This document shows positions 10,601 to 19,054 of a stretch of 34,758 nucleotides of DNA, piece by piece (the stretch's first letter is position 1; each line of letters opens with the position of its first letter). Source of the DNA: Marinomonas agarivorans (GTDB lineage: Bacteria > Pseudomonadota > Gammaproteobacteria > Pseudomonadales > Marinomonadaceae); the NCBI GenBank assembly GCA_002173415.2, contig NHNK02000026.1, positions 1 through 34,758 on the forward strand, in the 5' to 3' direction. Both the position numbers and the translations under genes were made by a program. Under the pieces are notes generated by a model. It made no database searches, had not been told where the DNA came from, and saw only the letters and a list, made by a program, of their open reading frames with translations.

Positions 10601-11383
10601 CGCCACATATTGACGCAATTCTTTTGGCCCTAAGGCACAGTTGAGTCCAATGAGAAGTGGTTTTGCATGAGCAACCGAGTTCCAAAATGCTTCTGTGGTT
10701 TGCCCTGACAGGGTTCGGCCAGAGGCATCAGTAATGGTGCCAGAAATCATCACTGGGTAACGCACACCTGTTTTTTCAAAGTAGGTTAAAATGGCATAAA
10801 TCGCCGCTTTGGCGTTTAAGGTATCGAACACGGTTTCAACAAGCAGTAAATCTACACCTCCTTGAATCAGTCCATCAATTGCCACTGAATAAGCATCAAC
10901 TAATTCGTCAAATTCAATATTGCGATATCCTGGGTCGTTAACATCAGGCGAAATAGAACAAGTACGACTGGTAGGCCCCAGTGCTCCTGCAACAAACCTT
11001 TGTTTGTTGGGTGTTTTTTGGTTGTACTCATCGCAGGCAATTCTCGCCAAACGTGCCGATTCAAAATTGAGCTCATAGCTAAGATCTTCCATATGGTAAT
11101 CCAACATGGAAATGGCATTGGCGTTGAAGGTATTTGTTTCAATAATGTCAGAGCCTGCTTCTAGGTACGCTCTGTGAATATCAGTAATAATATTGGGTTG
11201 CGTCAGTGATAATAAATCGTTATTCCCTTGCAGATCACTTTGCCAATTAGCAAAACGTTCTCCACGGAAACCAGCCTCATCGAGTTTATGCGCTTGAATC
11301 ATGGTGCCCATTGCACCGTCCAGAATAAGAATGTTTTGTGCTAAACGGTTTTCAAGTAATACGTAAGAGTCCGACTTAACCAC
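7646..11383 (-). CDS. metH: Cobalamin-dependent methionine synthase
   Basis: MetH transfers the methyl group of 5-methyltetrahydrofolate to homocysteine through methylcobalamin. All four modules are present. The homocysteine domain has zinc ligands in GLNCALG (about residue 250) and GGCCGTN (about 314). The pterin-binding domain includes [11 protein letters not shown]. The B12 domain has DVHDIG with the cobalt-ligand His near 765. The C-terminal activation (AdoMet) domain includes [13 protein letters not shown] place the start at GTG 11383, giving 1245 residues, close to the 1227 of E. coli MetH. GAGGAG lies 10 bases upstream, and a promoter-like motif would start the mRNA near 11415. A TTG six codons earlier (11401) overlaps that ribosome-binding site and is unlikely. 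The gene heads a unit with the SRPBCC gene and possibly cobO. Confidence 0.97.
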   Translation of the reverse strand: MVKSDSYVLLENRLAQNILILDGAMGTMIQAHKLDEAGFRGERFANWQSDLQGNNDLLSLTQPNIITDIHRAYLEAGSDIIETNTFNANAISMLDYHMEDLSYELNFESARLARIACDEYNQKTPNKQRFVAGALGPTSRTCSISPDVNDPGYRNIEFDELVDAYSVAIDGLIQGGVDLLLVETVFDTLNAKAAIYAILTYFEKTGVRYPVMISGTITDASGRTLSGQTTEAFWNSVAHAKPLLIGLNCALGPKELRQYVAELSRIADTNVSVHPNAGLPNAFGEYDETPEEMLEEMQEWVNSGFINVIGGCCGTNPEHIKLFADAFANAVPRSIPTIEKACRLSGLEPFNIDQNTLFVNVGERTNVTGSARFKRLIKEGDFDSALTVARQQVENGAQIIDINMDEGMLDSEAAMERFLKLIASEPDISKVPIMLDSSKWEILETGLKCIQGKGVVNSISLKEGEDKFKAQARTLMKYGAAVIVMAFDEVGQADTRERKIEICRRSYHILVDEVGFPPQDIIFDPNIFAIATGIEEHNRYALDFIEATGDIKRELPYAMVSGGVSNVSFSFRGNNPVREAIHAVFLYHAIKQGMTMGIVNAGQLAIYEDIPVKLREAVEDAVLNRTDVATDTLLEIAGEFIDSGDNNDDAQVQEWRSLPVQERLSHALVKGITDFIDEDTEEARLAYNRPLEVIEGPLMDGMGVVGDLFGSGKMFLPQVVKSARVMKKAVAYLMPFIEEEKAKSQSSESSSNGKIIMATVKGDVHDIGKNIVGVVLQCNNYEVIDLGVMVPAETILKTAREENADIIGLSGLITPSLDEMVHVAKEMERQGFDIPVMIGGATTSKAHTAVKIEQNYKRNQVVHVTNASRSVGVASNLLSSDSDKRQHFIDDIKADYEKVRKRYKERTSAGRRVSLDKARLNKTPVDWSQVVSKPKKIGITLLTEKDIDLAELKNYIDWTPFFQTWELAGSYPKILSDNIVGDEATKLYQDALAMLDQVVEKQLLQARAIVGIFPANQVNHDDVEIYIDDSRTDVKETLSFLRIQNELTAPGKYNHSLADYIAPKESGIQDYMGAFACSAGFGIDPLVAAYEADHDDYNSIMIKAVADRLAEACAEYLHEKVRKDIWGYAADETLTNEELIKERYQGIRPAPGYPACPDHTEKAKLWELLDVEAQTGISITESFAMLPTAAVSGWYFTHPESRYFGIGKIGPDQVEDYAQRKGMSKDDAERWLAPNLGYDPEDDKV

Positions 11384-11421
11384 TGAATTATTGCTCCTCA
11401 AAAATAAAAAAAGGCAATACT

Positions 11422-11450
11422 ACTATACTGAAAAGCGATTGCTTTGTTAT
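11422..11450 (-). promoter_or_regulatory. Candidate metH promoter
   Basis: On the minus strand a -35 ATAACA (11450-11445) and a -10 TATAGT (11427-11422) are 17 bases apart. The predicted start near 11415 leaves a short leader of about 30 nt that contains GAGGAG. There is no room for, and no sign of, a B12 or SAM riboswitch in this leader. Confidence 0.45.
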
Positions 11451-11610
11451 TGAAATTTAGTAATGGCGAGTTGAATCTGATTAAGGCTGACAAAGATCCG
11501 TAAAAAGGAGATTAATTCTCAATTTGTTGCAGAAAAAACTCGCTAATTTTTTAATTACATTTACACTAACTGTCTCTGACTCAGCGGGCATTTTTTGCTG
11601 CTGTGGTATT

Positions 11611-11626
11611 GATTCGTTATCGAATC
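11611..11626. promoter_or_regulatory. Palindrome upstream of the small exported-protein gene
   Basis: GATTCG-TTAT-CGAATC is a perfect inverted repeat with 6-bp arms. ATCGAATCTA within and after its right arm is echoed as ATCGAACCTA at about 11637-11646. It sits about 45 bases before the ATG at 11671 in a divergent spacer and could be an operator. No known regulator consensus fits. Confidence 0.3.
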
Positions 11627-11670
11627 TAGTTTAGCTATCGAACCTATTTGATAATCATAAGGAAACAATC

Positions 11671-11991
11671 ATGATTTCATTAAATAAAACAACACTTGTT
11701 GCTGCATGCTTTATCGCAGGCGTTTCTACATCGGCCGTGGCAATTGAAAACCAAAAAACCATGTGTACTCATGGCGGCCAATCTCGTGTTATTGAAGTTG
11801 TTTATTCTACCGACAATAACGTACCATGCGAAGTACAGTATACGAAAGCAGAAGGTACTAAAACACTTTGGAGTGCGCAAAACAAAGTTGGTTATTGCGA
11901 AAATAAAGCCGCAGAATTCGTTGCCAAACAAGAAGGCTGGGGTTGGTCTTGTGAGTTAGTTTCGGCGAAAGAAGAAACCGCTGCTCAATAA
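11671..11991 (+). CDS. Small exported four-cysteine protein of unknown function
   Basis: This 106-residue protein starts at ATG 11671 with AAGGAAAC 7 bases upstream. Residues 1-24 form a typical signal peptide: Lys near the start, a hydrophobic core, and SAVA before the predicted cleavage site. The mature part of about 82 residues has four cysteines (32, 53, 76, 94), which suits two disulfides in the periplasm, and Trp residues in the segment around EGWGWSC. I do not recognise a named family. The gene is transcribed away from metH and is followed by a strong terminator, so it is probably monocistronic. Both the signal peptide and the regular cysteine spacing support a real gene rather than chance. 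Confidence 0.8.
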   Translation: MISLNKTTLVAACFIAGVSTSAVAIENQKTMCTHGGQSRVIEVVYSTDNNVPCEVQYTKAEGTKTLWSAQNKVGYCENKAAEFVAKQEGWGWSCELVSAKEETAAQ

Positions 11992-12031
11992 AGTAAGCGT
12001 ATTGTCTGAACTAGTACAGCTTAACGCTCAC

Positions 12032-12065
12032 AAAAAGTGATGACTCTTTTGAGCATCACTTTTTT
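12032..12065. terminator. Bidirectional intrinsic terminator between the small exported-protein gene and pepN
   Basis: A long stem pairs AAAAAGTGATG with CATCACTTTTT, and the inner CTC-TTTT-GAG extends it. There is an A-run on one side and a T-run on the other, so it can terminate both the plus-strand transcript ending at 11991 and the minus-strand pepN transcript ending at 12129. Confidence 0.85.
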
Positions 12066-12128
12066 ATTGCTTACCTTTTACTCTCCCTTCCAGTTTTCTT
12101 AGCTATTTTTGCTACTACGCTTTGTGTT

Positions 12129-14759
12129 TTAAGTAAGGCTTTTCGCCACAACTTCATAAACGTCTTTTGACAAAGGTTCTGCCATAATCCGCTGTAATTG
12201 TTGCTCCATAAGAGCCGATAATTCAGGTTTCATTTTTCTCCAGCGAGTCAACGGTGTACACAACCGAGAAGCAATTTGTGGGTTCTTCTTATCCAATTCG
12301 ATAATCAAATCCGCTAAAAATTCATAACCTGAACCATCAAGGTTGTGGAACACATCAATATTTTGCCCAAGCCCACCTAGCAAAGAACGTATTTTATTGG
12401 GATTTTTCAAATCAAACGCGTCATGCGTCATTAAGTTTTTAATGCGCTGCAAACCTTGTGGATGCTCTTGACCAGCCATCAGCATTAACCATTTATTCAC
12501 GACTAATGCTTCATGGGACCATTTGCTGTAAAAGTCGGCGAGCATGTTATCCGCTTGCTCATGCTTGTTATGTACCGCAGCATTTAACGCGGCGAACTCA
12601 TCCGTCATATTATCTGCTTGAGCAAGTTGCTCTTGCACTAAAGAGCGATTAACTTCTAACACGGCTAAGTACCCTAGTGCGGCATTCTTTAAGCTGCGTT
12701 TTGCCATTTGCTTAGGCGTGGGCGCATATGGTTCTGCGTGATGATTTTTGTGATAACAAGCAAGTAGCAAATCACTAAGTTGTTTTGCCATGGTTTCCTT
12801 AAGGTGTTTACGCGCCTTGGCAATGGCTTGAGGGTCAATTTCTTCGACCAGTTCTGACAAGTAAGCTGCAGTTGGCAACGACAACATCAGGGCAACCATG
12901 GCAGGATCTAGGGTGTCATCTTGTAGAATACTGGCAAAACCTTGCACCAATTCAAATTCGGTTTTTAGTGGCTCACCTGCTTTCACTTGTTCAATCAGTG
13001 CAAGTAGTTCATTGACGGCTAATTGCTGGCACGCATTCCAACGGTTAAAGCCATCGCTATCTGATGACATTAATAGCAACAATTCTTGACTGTTAAAGGC
13101 ATAATCGAGTTTGACGGGTGCAGAAAAGCCACGCAGTAAAGAAGGTACTGCATCTTGACTAACGCCTTTAAATTCAAAGGTCTGCTCAAGTTCTGTTAGA
13201 TGCAATGTATGCTCTTTAGCAGAAATACCTTGATGCGCTGTTGTAAGTTCGGTGCCATCACGTCCAATCAAGCCTACTTTTATTGGGATATGTAATGCCA
13301 ATTTCGTTGGTTGATTTGGTGTAACAGGCGTCATTTGCAGAACAGTAAGTTGGTAGTTTTGTTGCTCTGCATCATAGTGGGAGGTAACCGTTAATTTCGG
13401 AGTACCAGCTTGTGAGTACCAACGGGCAAATTGAGTCAAATTCACGCCACTGGCGTCTTGCATTGCCGCTAGAAAATCGTCACAGGTAACGGCTTGTCCA
13501 TCATGGCGAGAAAAGTACAAATCCGACCCTTTGCGGAATGCCTCTTCACCCAACAAAGTATGTAGCATACGGACAATTTCTGCGCCTTTTTCATAGACAG
13601 TCAGTGTATAAAAGTTGGAGATTTCAATAAAGGAAGCTGGACGCACTGGGTGCGCCATCGGGCCTGCATCTTCCGCAAATTGTGCGGTTCGTAAAAAAGC
13701 AACATCTTCAACCCGTTTTACTACGGCGGAGTTCATATCAGCAGAAAACATTTGATCACGAAACACGGTAAAGCCTTCTTTCAGGCTTAACTGGAACCAG
13801 TCACGACAAGTCACACGGTTGCCAGACCAGTTATGGAAATATTCATGGGCAACTACCGCTTCGACTCGAAGGTAGCCATCGTCTGTTGTTGTCGTTGGGC
13901 TAGCTAGCAAACAGGATGAGTTAAAAATATTAAGCCCCTTGTTCTCCATGGCCCCCATATTAAAGTCGTCAACGGCCACCACCATAAAAATATCCAAATC
14001 ATACTCACGTCCATATACTTCTTCATCCCACTTCATGGAACGCTTCAGAGAGTCCATAGCGTAATCGACTTTATCGATGTTGTGATCTTCTGTGTACATT
14101 TCTAACTGCACAGATTTGCCTGACATAGTCGTAAAGGTGTCTGTGATTTTGGCTAGATCGCCCGCCACAAGAGCAAATAGATAGGCAGGTTTTGGGAAAG
14201 GGTCATGCCAGACGGCGAAGTGTTTACCCTCCTCCAATATCCCTGTTTCGATCTGATTACCATTGGCCAACATGACAGGGTAAGCCCCTTGCTCGGCAAT
14301 AATTTTTGTTGTGAAAATCGACATAACATCAGGTCGATCAAGGTAGTAAGTAATATGGCGGAACCCTTCTGCTTCGCATTGGGTACAGAACATAGAGGAA
14401 GAACGATACAAGCCTTCTAAACGCGTATTAGCTTGGGGATTAATCAAAGTTTCGATAGTGAGTGTGAAAACATCTGGTGTCGCGGTAACAACCAAATCAT
14501 GATCAACTAGGCTGTATTCCGCTTCGGGTAATTGATAATCGTCGATCGCAACAGCAATTAGCTTAACCTCATCACCGCCGTGCAATACAAGTGGCGTGGT
14601 TGTATCAGGAAACTCTGGATTACGCCTCATGGATAATGTTGCTGTTACTGAGGTTGCTGTCGCAGAAAGATCAAATACCAAGTCAGTTTTATCAATTAAA
14701 AAAGGAGGCACTTGATAGTCTTTCAAATAAATTGTACTAGGCTGCTGCGTATCGTTCAT
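12129..14759 (-). CDS. pepN: Membrane alanyl aminopeptidase N (M1 family)
   Basis: PepN removes N-terminal residues from peptides in the cytoplasm. The protein has 876 residues (E. coli PepN 870). The exopeptidase motif GAMEN lies at 269-273. The zinc site HEYFH has ligands His305 and His309 with catalytic Glu306, and the third ligand Glu328 lies in LKEGF. An N-terminal beta domain, a central Ig-like domain and a C-terminal all-helical domain are evident from the pattern. The ATG at 14759 has AGGA 6-7 bases upstream. It follows the DUF2797 gene after 88 bases on the same strand, a neighbourhood I recall from pseudomonads, and may belong to the nadK-glpG-yeaC-DUF2797 unit. Confidence 0.97.
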   Translation of the reverse strand: MNDTQQPSTIYLKDYQVPPFLIDKTDLVFDLSATATSVTATLSMRRNPEFPDTTTPLVLHGGDEVKLIAVAIDDYQLPEAEYSLVDHDLVVTATPDVFTLTIETLINPQANTRLEGLYRSSSMFCTQCEAEGFRHITYYLDRPDVMSIFTTKIIAEQGAYPVMLANGNQIETGILEEGKHFAVWHDPFPKPAYLFALVAGDLAKITDTFTTMSGKSVQLEMYTEDHNIDKVDYAMDSLKRSMKWDEEVYGREYDLDIFMVVAVDDFNMGAMENKGLNIFNSSCLLASPTTTTDDGYLRVEAVVAHEYFHNWSGNRVTCRDWFQLSLKEGFTVFRDQMFSADMNSAVVKRVEDVAFLRTAQFAEDAGPMAHPVRPASFIEISNFYTLTVYEKGAEIVRMLHTLLGEEAFRKGSDLYFSRHDGQAVTCDDFLAAMQDASGVNLTQFARWYSQAGTPKLTVTSHYDAEQQNYQLTVLQMTPVTPNQPTKLALHIPIKVGLIGRDGTELTTAHQGISAKEHTLHLTELEQTFEFKGVSQDAVPSLLRGFSAPVKLDYAFNSQELLLLMSSDSDGFNRWNACQQLAVNELLALIEQVKAGEPLKTEFELVQGFASILQDDTLDPAMVALMLSLPTAAYLSELVEEIDPQAIAKARKHLKETMAKQLSDLLLACYHKNHHAEPYAPTPKQMAKRSLKNAALGYLAVLEVNRSLVQEQLAQADNMTDEFAALNAAVHNKHEQADNMLADFYSKWSHEALVVNKWLMLMAGQEHPQGLQRIKNLMTHDAFDLKNPNKIRSLLGGLGQNIDVFHNLDGSGYEFLADLIIELDKKNPQIASRLCTPLTRWRKMKPELSALMEQQLQRIMAEPLSKDVYEVVAKSLT

Positions 14760-14847
14760 ATTTTTTCCTGTTGATTTAAGCTATTTCCATTATCTGATTG
14801 TTGACATGAAAGCCAAAAATTGGCTAAAGCGCATAAGGTCAATGTGC

Positions 14848-15675
14848 TTACCAAGTAAAGGTCGCTTCATAGCCTGTGTATTTACGTATATTAATCACGC
14901 CGGAATCCAATAACCAATATTGCCCTTTAATGCCTAGTAACTGCCCTTCTACTTTGGGTGTTTTTTCGGCATTAATGCTGGTAATTTTGTTTGGGAATTC
15001 GAGTACTGGATAACTGAAGTCATGGGTTTTATTTTCAGTAGTTAAATCCATAATCGACTCCAGACCAAATTCAAACTGCAAGGCATCCAGCTCTTGTGAC
15101 AGCCAATTCAATAGTTGTTCTTGCTGAACTTCCAAATCAATGGGTTCAACGTCCCCTTTTAACATGGCACGCCAATTGGTTTTATCCGCGACTTCTTGTT
15201 TGAAGGCCGTTTCTACCAGCCCTGAAATACGTCGATTCATCACTTTAAAAATCGCCCGACCTTGTATAGCGCCTTGATCAAGCCACCTTGTTGGCAGTTG
15301 ATCCCCTCTTGTAATGCCCACTTTTAAGCCCGATGAGTTTGCCAGATAAACATAATGACTTTGCATACAATATTCATCCGCCCATTCAGGTTGTCGGCAG
15401 GTGCCTTTATGATAGTGGCACTTTTCTGGACTCATGATGCAAGTATCGCAGGCAGCCAATTTAGTAAAGCACCGATAACAATAACCTTGGTTGAACGATT
15501 TTTTTGTTGTTTTTTGGCAGTGTTGACAAATAATTTGCCCAGAGAAATCTAAGCTTACTTTTTGCCCTAACAGAGCATTTAAACCAACCACTTCTTGTCC
15601 AATTCGCATATGGTAATGCACACTGCCTTGCTCATCTGCTTGCGCTAGCATTTTTTGAATCGTGCCAGTAATCAT
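14848..15675 (-). CDS. DUF2797 family protein (zinc-ribbon plus GIY-YIG-like core)
   Basis: A 275-residue conserved protein of unknown function. Its N-terminal third holds a CxxC pair (CQHC, near 50) and then CYRC and CDTC, which look like zinc-ribbon ligands. Next comes YVYLANSSGLKVGITR, a GIY-YIG-like opening, with ETAFK further on supplying the conserved Glu region. This matches the DUF2797 group as I know it; nuclease activity has not, to my knowledge, been shown for it. It starts 6 bases after the yeaC-like stop and is therefore almost certainly co-transcribed with it, and it is followed by pepN. Confidence 0.85.
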   Translation of the reverse strand: MITGTIQKMLAQADEQGSVHYHMRIGQEVVGLNALLGQKVSLDFSGQIICQHCQKTTKKSFNQGYCYRCFTKLAACDTCIMSPEKCHYHKGTCRQPEWADEYCMQSHYVYLANSSGLKVGITRGDQLPTRWLDQGAIQGRAIFKVMNRRISGLVETAFKQEVADKTNWRAMLKGDVEPIDLEVQQEQLLNWLSQELDALQFEFGLESIMDLTTENKTHDFSYPVLEFPNKITSINAEKTPKVEGQLLGIKGQYWLLDSGVINIRKYTGYEATFTW

Positions 15676-15681
15676 CCGTTC

Positions 15682-15975
15682 TTAGTCTCTGCTGTTAATC
15701 TCTGTTGTTATAGGATTATCAACCCATTTTACTGTTTCGTGTTCCAGTTCAGACTTTTTATCGCCACAGCCTGAATGGATACTACGATCAATAAAACCAA
15801 CACGATCTGTTTCATCTTTATTGCTGTAGTCATAGGTGATAACGGCTTGCATACACAGCTCTTTTTGCTCTTGAGTTAGCGGCACACCATTAGGCCATTT
15901 ACCAATTTCAACGGCATACTTTAAGCTCTCGTATACTTCGGGTGACATATTGTCGATCATTGATTGAAAGTTCAT
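15682..15975 (-). CDS. YeaC-like protein (DUF1315)
   Basis: A 97-residue protein that resembles E. coli YeaC along its first half: MSPEVYESLKYAVEIGKWP, then GVPLTQEQKE with a conserved Cys soon after. The C-terminal tail is acidic, divergent and probably flexible. There is no signal peptide or membrane segment, so it is cytoplasmic. It lies 18 bases after the rhomboid gene and 6 bases before the DUF2797 gene, in a conserved cluster. Function unknown. Confidence 0.85.
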   Translation of the reverse strand: MNFQSMIDNMSPEVYESLKYAVEIGKWPNGVPLTQEQKELCMQAVITYDYSNKDETDRVGFIDRSIHSGCGDKKSELEHETVKWVDNPITTEINSRD

Positions 15976-15993
15976 CGTTTTTTCCTAGAAAAT

Positions 15994-16857
15994 TCAGCGT
16001 GACGCTTTTTTTAGCTGAGAGAATAAGACGGCTAATATCAGCCCTGATAGTAAACCACTTAAATGTGCCGTATTAGCGATTTCCCCAACACCTAACAGAG
16101 CAAAAAAATCTGTGTAACCTAGGGCAAAGAATACCATTAGCACTATCATGACAGGTTGACTAATGAGAGTATTGTAAGAAGACGATAATTTCGGCAGAAG
16201 CCAAGCAAAGCCAATCACGCCATATACAACACCAGACATGCCGCCAAATAATGGGCTACCACTAACAAAAAACTGAGCACAGTTTGCCACAACTGCGGTT
16301 AGCAAGACGCCGAATAAATACCAAACCGCGCCAATACCCTGCTCCACTCGTCGGCCTATATCCCACAACCAAAGTAGATTAAAACAGATATGCATAATCG
16401 ATAAATGCAAAAACGCAGGTGTTAATAAACGCCAATATTGATATTCCGCCATCATGGCTGAAAATGATTTAGCGTAATAATTGCCATCAATAATCTGAAT
16501 AGGTAAAAAGTAAAACCACGTTGCTGTACTAAGGTGAGAGCCAAAATTCGTAAGCAAAGTAACGCCAATGCTGAAGGCTAATAACGCCATAGTAACAGGT
16601 ATGTCAGAGAACCCCTTTTTTATCTTCCTTAAAAATTGACCATCGGGGGTAGAAGAGGTTAATGAAAGAGAATCCATTTCATCGTTCAGATAATGCGTAA
16701 TAATGGTCTGGGCATCTCTCGCCTGAGTCGAATCCACTAACCAAAGTTCATTTTGTTTTTTTGCATGTTGAATACGATGGCCAATTTTATGTTGCCACAA
16801 TAACTTGCTTAATTTAGCAGGGTCTTCACCATCATTAAAAACATAGATTAATACCAT
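15994..16857 (-). CDS. glpG: Rhomboid intramembrane serine protease, GlpG-like
   Basis: A 287-residue protein with an N-terminal cytoplasmic domain of about 60 residues as in GlpG (segments DPAKLSKLL, NELWLVDSTQA) and six membrane segments from about residue 88. The catalytic dyad is Ser208 in GGMSGV and His265 in ANTAHLSG. The oxyanion-site His156 and Asn160 lie in LSIMHICFN. By family knowledge it cleaves transmembrane substrates within the inner membrane. The ATG at 16857 has AAGAG about 9 bases upstream. It follows nadK by some 49 bases and precedes yeaC by 18, consistent with one operon. The physiological substrate cannot be read from the sequence. Confidence 0.92.
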   Translation of the reverse strand: MVLIYVFNDGEDPAKLSKLLWQHKIGHRIQHAKKQNELWLVDSTQARDAQTIITHYLNDEMDSLSLTSSTPDGQFLRKIKKGFSDIPVTMALLAFSIGVTLLTNFGSHLSTATWFYFLPIQIIDGNYYAKSFSAMMAEYQYWRLLTPAFLHLSIMHICFNLLWLWDIGRRVEQGIGAVWYLFGVLLTAVVANCAQFFVSGSPLFGGMSGVVYGVIGFAWLLPKLSSSYNTLISQPVMIVLMVFFALGYTDFFALLGVGEIANTAHLSGLLSGLILAVLFSQLKKASR

Positions 16858-16906
16858 TTTGATATCTCTTGGCTATCCGCATTTCTTATATCACGTAAGT
16901 TAGTTT

Positions 16907-17788
16907 TCAATTGTTGTAGCCTGTTTGCCAGCCCAATTTTGTCCGACAGACATCATAAAAATCATGATTGTGAGGGTGAATCAGTCGAATGCCCCCTTCT
17001 TTGCGAGTAATGTGTATTTCATCCCCAGGGGCGGCGGTAATATGTAATTGACCATCGCAACTTACACTTGGGTAAGTTAGATTGGACTCCGAAATAACTA
17101 TTCTAATTTTTGCATTTGCATCAATTACAATTGGGCGATTACTCAAGGTGTGTGGATGCATTGGCACTAAAACAATCGCATCAAGTTTCGGTAATAAAAT
17201 CGGTCCGCCTGCTGATAACGAGTATGCGGTTGACCCAGTTGGCGTTGCGACAATCAATCCATCGGATTTTTGGTTCATCACAAATTGATCATCTATATAC
17301 ATATCAAACCGAATCATTCTGGCGGACTTACCTGGGTGCAAAACAATGTCATTTAACGCTTCCCCTGCACCACTTGGTTTATTATGGCGGGTAATCTTGG
17401 CATTTAACATGAAACGTCTTTCTTCTAGATACTGACCAGCAAAGATTGTATCCAGCTCTGTTTCTAGCGTTTGTGGAGAAATATCCGTTAAAAAACCCAA
17501 TGTACCGCGGTTAACACCTAGTACAGGAACATCATAATCACACAAGGCTCTTGCTGCTCCTAAAAAACTGCCATCACCACCAACAACAATAGCAAGATCA
17601 CAATAATTACCCAGCTCTTTTACCGGCGCTAACTGAATTTTTATTCCAGGTAACATGGCACCTAAGTTTTCTTCTAAAACCGGTATTATGTCTCGGTTTT
17701 CAAGATAATCTATTAACTTTTTTACTGTCTCCAGCACTTGTGGGTTATCTAATCTGGCGATAATTCCAACACGGCTAAATAGGCTCAT
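16907..17788 (-). CDS. nadK: NAD kinase
   Basis: NadK phosphorylates NAD to NADP in the cytoplasm. The GGDGS motif with catalytic Asp72 lies at residues 70-74. The NRGTLGFLTD motif and the DGLIVATPTGSTAYSLSAGGPI segment of the nucleotide site are intact, and LNDIVLH replaces the usual LNE. I choose ATG 17788 (293 residues), which has AAGAG 8 bases upstream. A GTG three codons earlier (17797) is possible but has no ribosome-binding site of its own. It heads the minus-strand run nadK-glpG-yeaC-DUF2797 and is separated from the upstream gene by a terminator. Confidence 0.96.
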   Translation of the reverse strand: MSLFSRVGIIARLDNPQVLETVKKLIDYLENRDIIPVLEENLGAMLPGIKIQLAPVKELGNYCDLAIVVGGDGSFLGAARALCDYDVPVLGVNRGTLGFLTDISPQTLETELDTIFAGQYLEERRFMLNAKITRHNKPSGAGEALNDIVLHPGKSARMIRFDMYIDDQFVMNQKSDGLIVATPTGSTAYSLSAGGPILLPKLDAIVLVPMHPHTLSNRPIVIDANAKIRIVISESNLTYPSVSCDGQLHITAAPGDEIHITRKEGGIRLIHPHNHDFYDVCRTKLGWQTGYNN

Positions 17789-17918
17789 TCGTACCACTCT
17801 TGCATTTAATTTGTCTTATTTTTTTTGGGGGCTTGTTTCTAAGATAGACCATCCGTTTATGTTTAAAAATTTTAACGGAAATAAATTAATAACGAAATCA
17901 TTGTCTGTAAGCATTAAT

Positions 17919-17949
17919 GAAAAGCGGCTACGACATAGGTTATAGCCGC
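17919..17949 (-). terminator. Intrinsic terminator of the D-cysteine desulfhydrase-like gene
   Basis: On the minus strand GCGGCTA pairs with TAGCCGC across a 12-base loop, and TTTTCATT follows directly. It lies 8 bases past the stop codon of the gene ending at 17957 and separates it from nadK. Confidence 0.75.
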
Positions 17950-17956
17950 CGATTTA

Positions 17957-18862
17957 TCACATATTAAAGCCGCGCCAGCCTTGTAACCCCCCTGTATGCA
18001 CGATCAGGATTCGCTTATTGGTTAGCGTGCCGGATTGAATTTCTTGTTCAAGACCATAGACGACTTTGGCTGTATAAATCGGGTCCAATTTAAGATTCGA
18101 GTTAAGTATATGTATGGTTTTTATATAGTTTTGTAGAACTGGTGGCAACTTGGCATAACCACCACAATGATACTGATCAAAAACCTGTAGTTTGGCTAAA
18201 TTAGTCTGCTGGTTTTGGGACAACGCCATCCGCTTTATCTCGTCTGATAGACGGCCACCGCCTTTCAACGCGGGAAATACCATAATATCAGGGGTAGTCG
18301 AACAAGCTAAGAAGCCGGCGCTGGTTGCTCCAGTACCCGCACTCACTGCCCACGCATCAAAATTCAACCCTTGTTGCTCTGCCATAGTCGAAATGGTTTT
18401 TGCCCAGTCATAACAGCCGTTTACGCCCTGACTATTTGAGCCACCTTCTGGTACCCAGTAACCTCTTTCATAACACTCAGAGACAGCCGCAACCAGAGAA
18501 GATTGCATACCTAATCGATATTCGTCTCGACGACTTGGCCATAGTATGCCGCCACATTTAATAAAATCTCTTAACGTTGGAGTAAGCTGTGGCTGTAATT
18601 CTCCACGTATAATAGCAACAGGGGTTATATTGAGTTGTTGGCAAACATTTCCCAAAGCATGTAGATGATTGGAATATGGACCACCAAAACTAATGATGTG
18701 TTTAGCTCCCTGTTGTTTTGCTTGAGCAAGATTATGTTTAAGCTTATGCCATTTGTTACCAGGGGCATTGACGTGTTCTAAATCGCCACGATAAATATAA
18801 AGTTTAACGCCTGATTTGTGGTAAGTTTCTGGTGTTAATATTGGGTGAAGTGGCTGTATCAT
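17957..18862 (-). CDS. PLP-dependent D-cysteine desulfhydrase/ACC deaminase-like protein
   Basis: A member of the tryptophan-synthase-beta PLP fold, in the D-cysteine desulfhydrase/ACC deaminase branch. The GNKWHKLK segment (about 35-42) carries the PLP lysine, SNHLHALG binds the cofactor, and SAGTGATSAGF is the glycine-rich phosphate loop. Substrate choice between D-cysteine, ACC and other D-amino acids cannot be decided from the sequence. I start at ATG 18862 (301 residues); a TTG two codons upstream lies inside a T-run. The start region lacks a good Shine-Dalgarno and follows directly on an intrinsic terminator, which is unusual. A second terminator ends the gene. Confidence 0.87.
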   Translation of the reverse strand: MIQPLHPILTPETYHKSGVKLYIYRGDLEHVNAPGNKWHKLKHNLAQAKQQGAKHIISFGGPYSNHLHALGNVCQQLNITPVAIIRGELQPQLTPTLRDFIKCGGILWPSRRDEYRLGMQSSLVAAVSECYERGYWVPEGGSNSQGVNGCYDWAKTISTMAEQQGLNFDAWAVSAGTGATSAGFLACSTTPDIMVFPALKGGGRLSDEIKRMALSQNQQTNLAKLQVFDQYHCGGYAKLPPVLQNYIKTIHILNSNLKLDPIYTAKVVYGLEQEIQSGTLTNKRILIVHTGGLQGWRGFNM

Positions 18863-18866
18863 AGAC

Positions 18867-18895
18867 AAAAAAAAGCCCCGCTAAAAAACAGGGCT
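18867..18895 (-). terminator. Intrinsic terminator in the leader of the desulfhydrase-like gene (candidate attenuator)
   Basis: On the minus strand AGCCCTG pairs with CGGGGCT (one G-U pair) around a U-rich 8-base loop, followed by eight T. The T-run ends 5 bases before the ATG at 18862. The next gene upstream is divergent, so this terminator has no upstream gene of its own to end. It is either an attenuator of the downstream gene or stops antisense transcripts from ydiJ. Confidence 0.7.
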
Positions 18896-19017
18896 AACTT
18901 TAACACATAGGAACATGTAGATTTGAAGAATCTTGAAAAAATCCAAACCTGTTATATAAGAACTAAAAAAAACAAATTAGTTCCATGATATTTTTACTTT
19001 ACTAAATATTTTTTTGT

Positions 19018-19023
19018 TAGAAT
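19018..19023 (+). promoter_or_regulatory. Candidate -10 element for ydiJ
   Basis: TAGAAT matches five of six -10 positions and lies about 31 bases before the ATG at 19055. The surrounding spacer is so AT-rich that no -35 stands out; TTTACT 19 bases upstream is the best. An inverted repeat, GAACTAA/TTAGTTC at 18960-18983, lies further upstream. Confidence 0.3.
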
Positions 19024-19054
19024 TCGCCTCGCTAATTTCATAGAGTGAAAAGTA

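Noticed and set aside
11402-11670. Cobalamin or SAM riboswitch, or MetJ/MetR boxes upstream of metH
   Set aside because: No B12-box, no tandem AGACGTCT-like boxes and no clear TGAA-N5-TTCA were seen, and the predicted leader is too short for a riboswitch.
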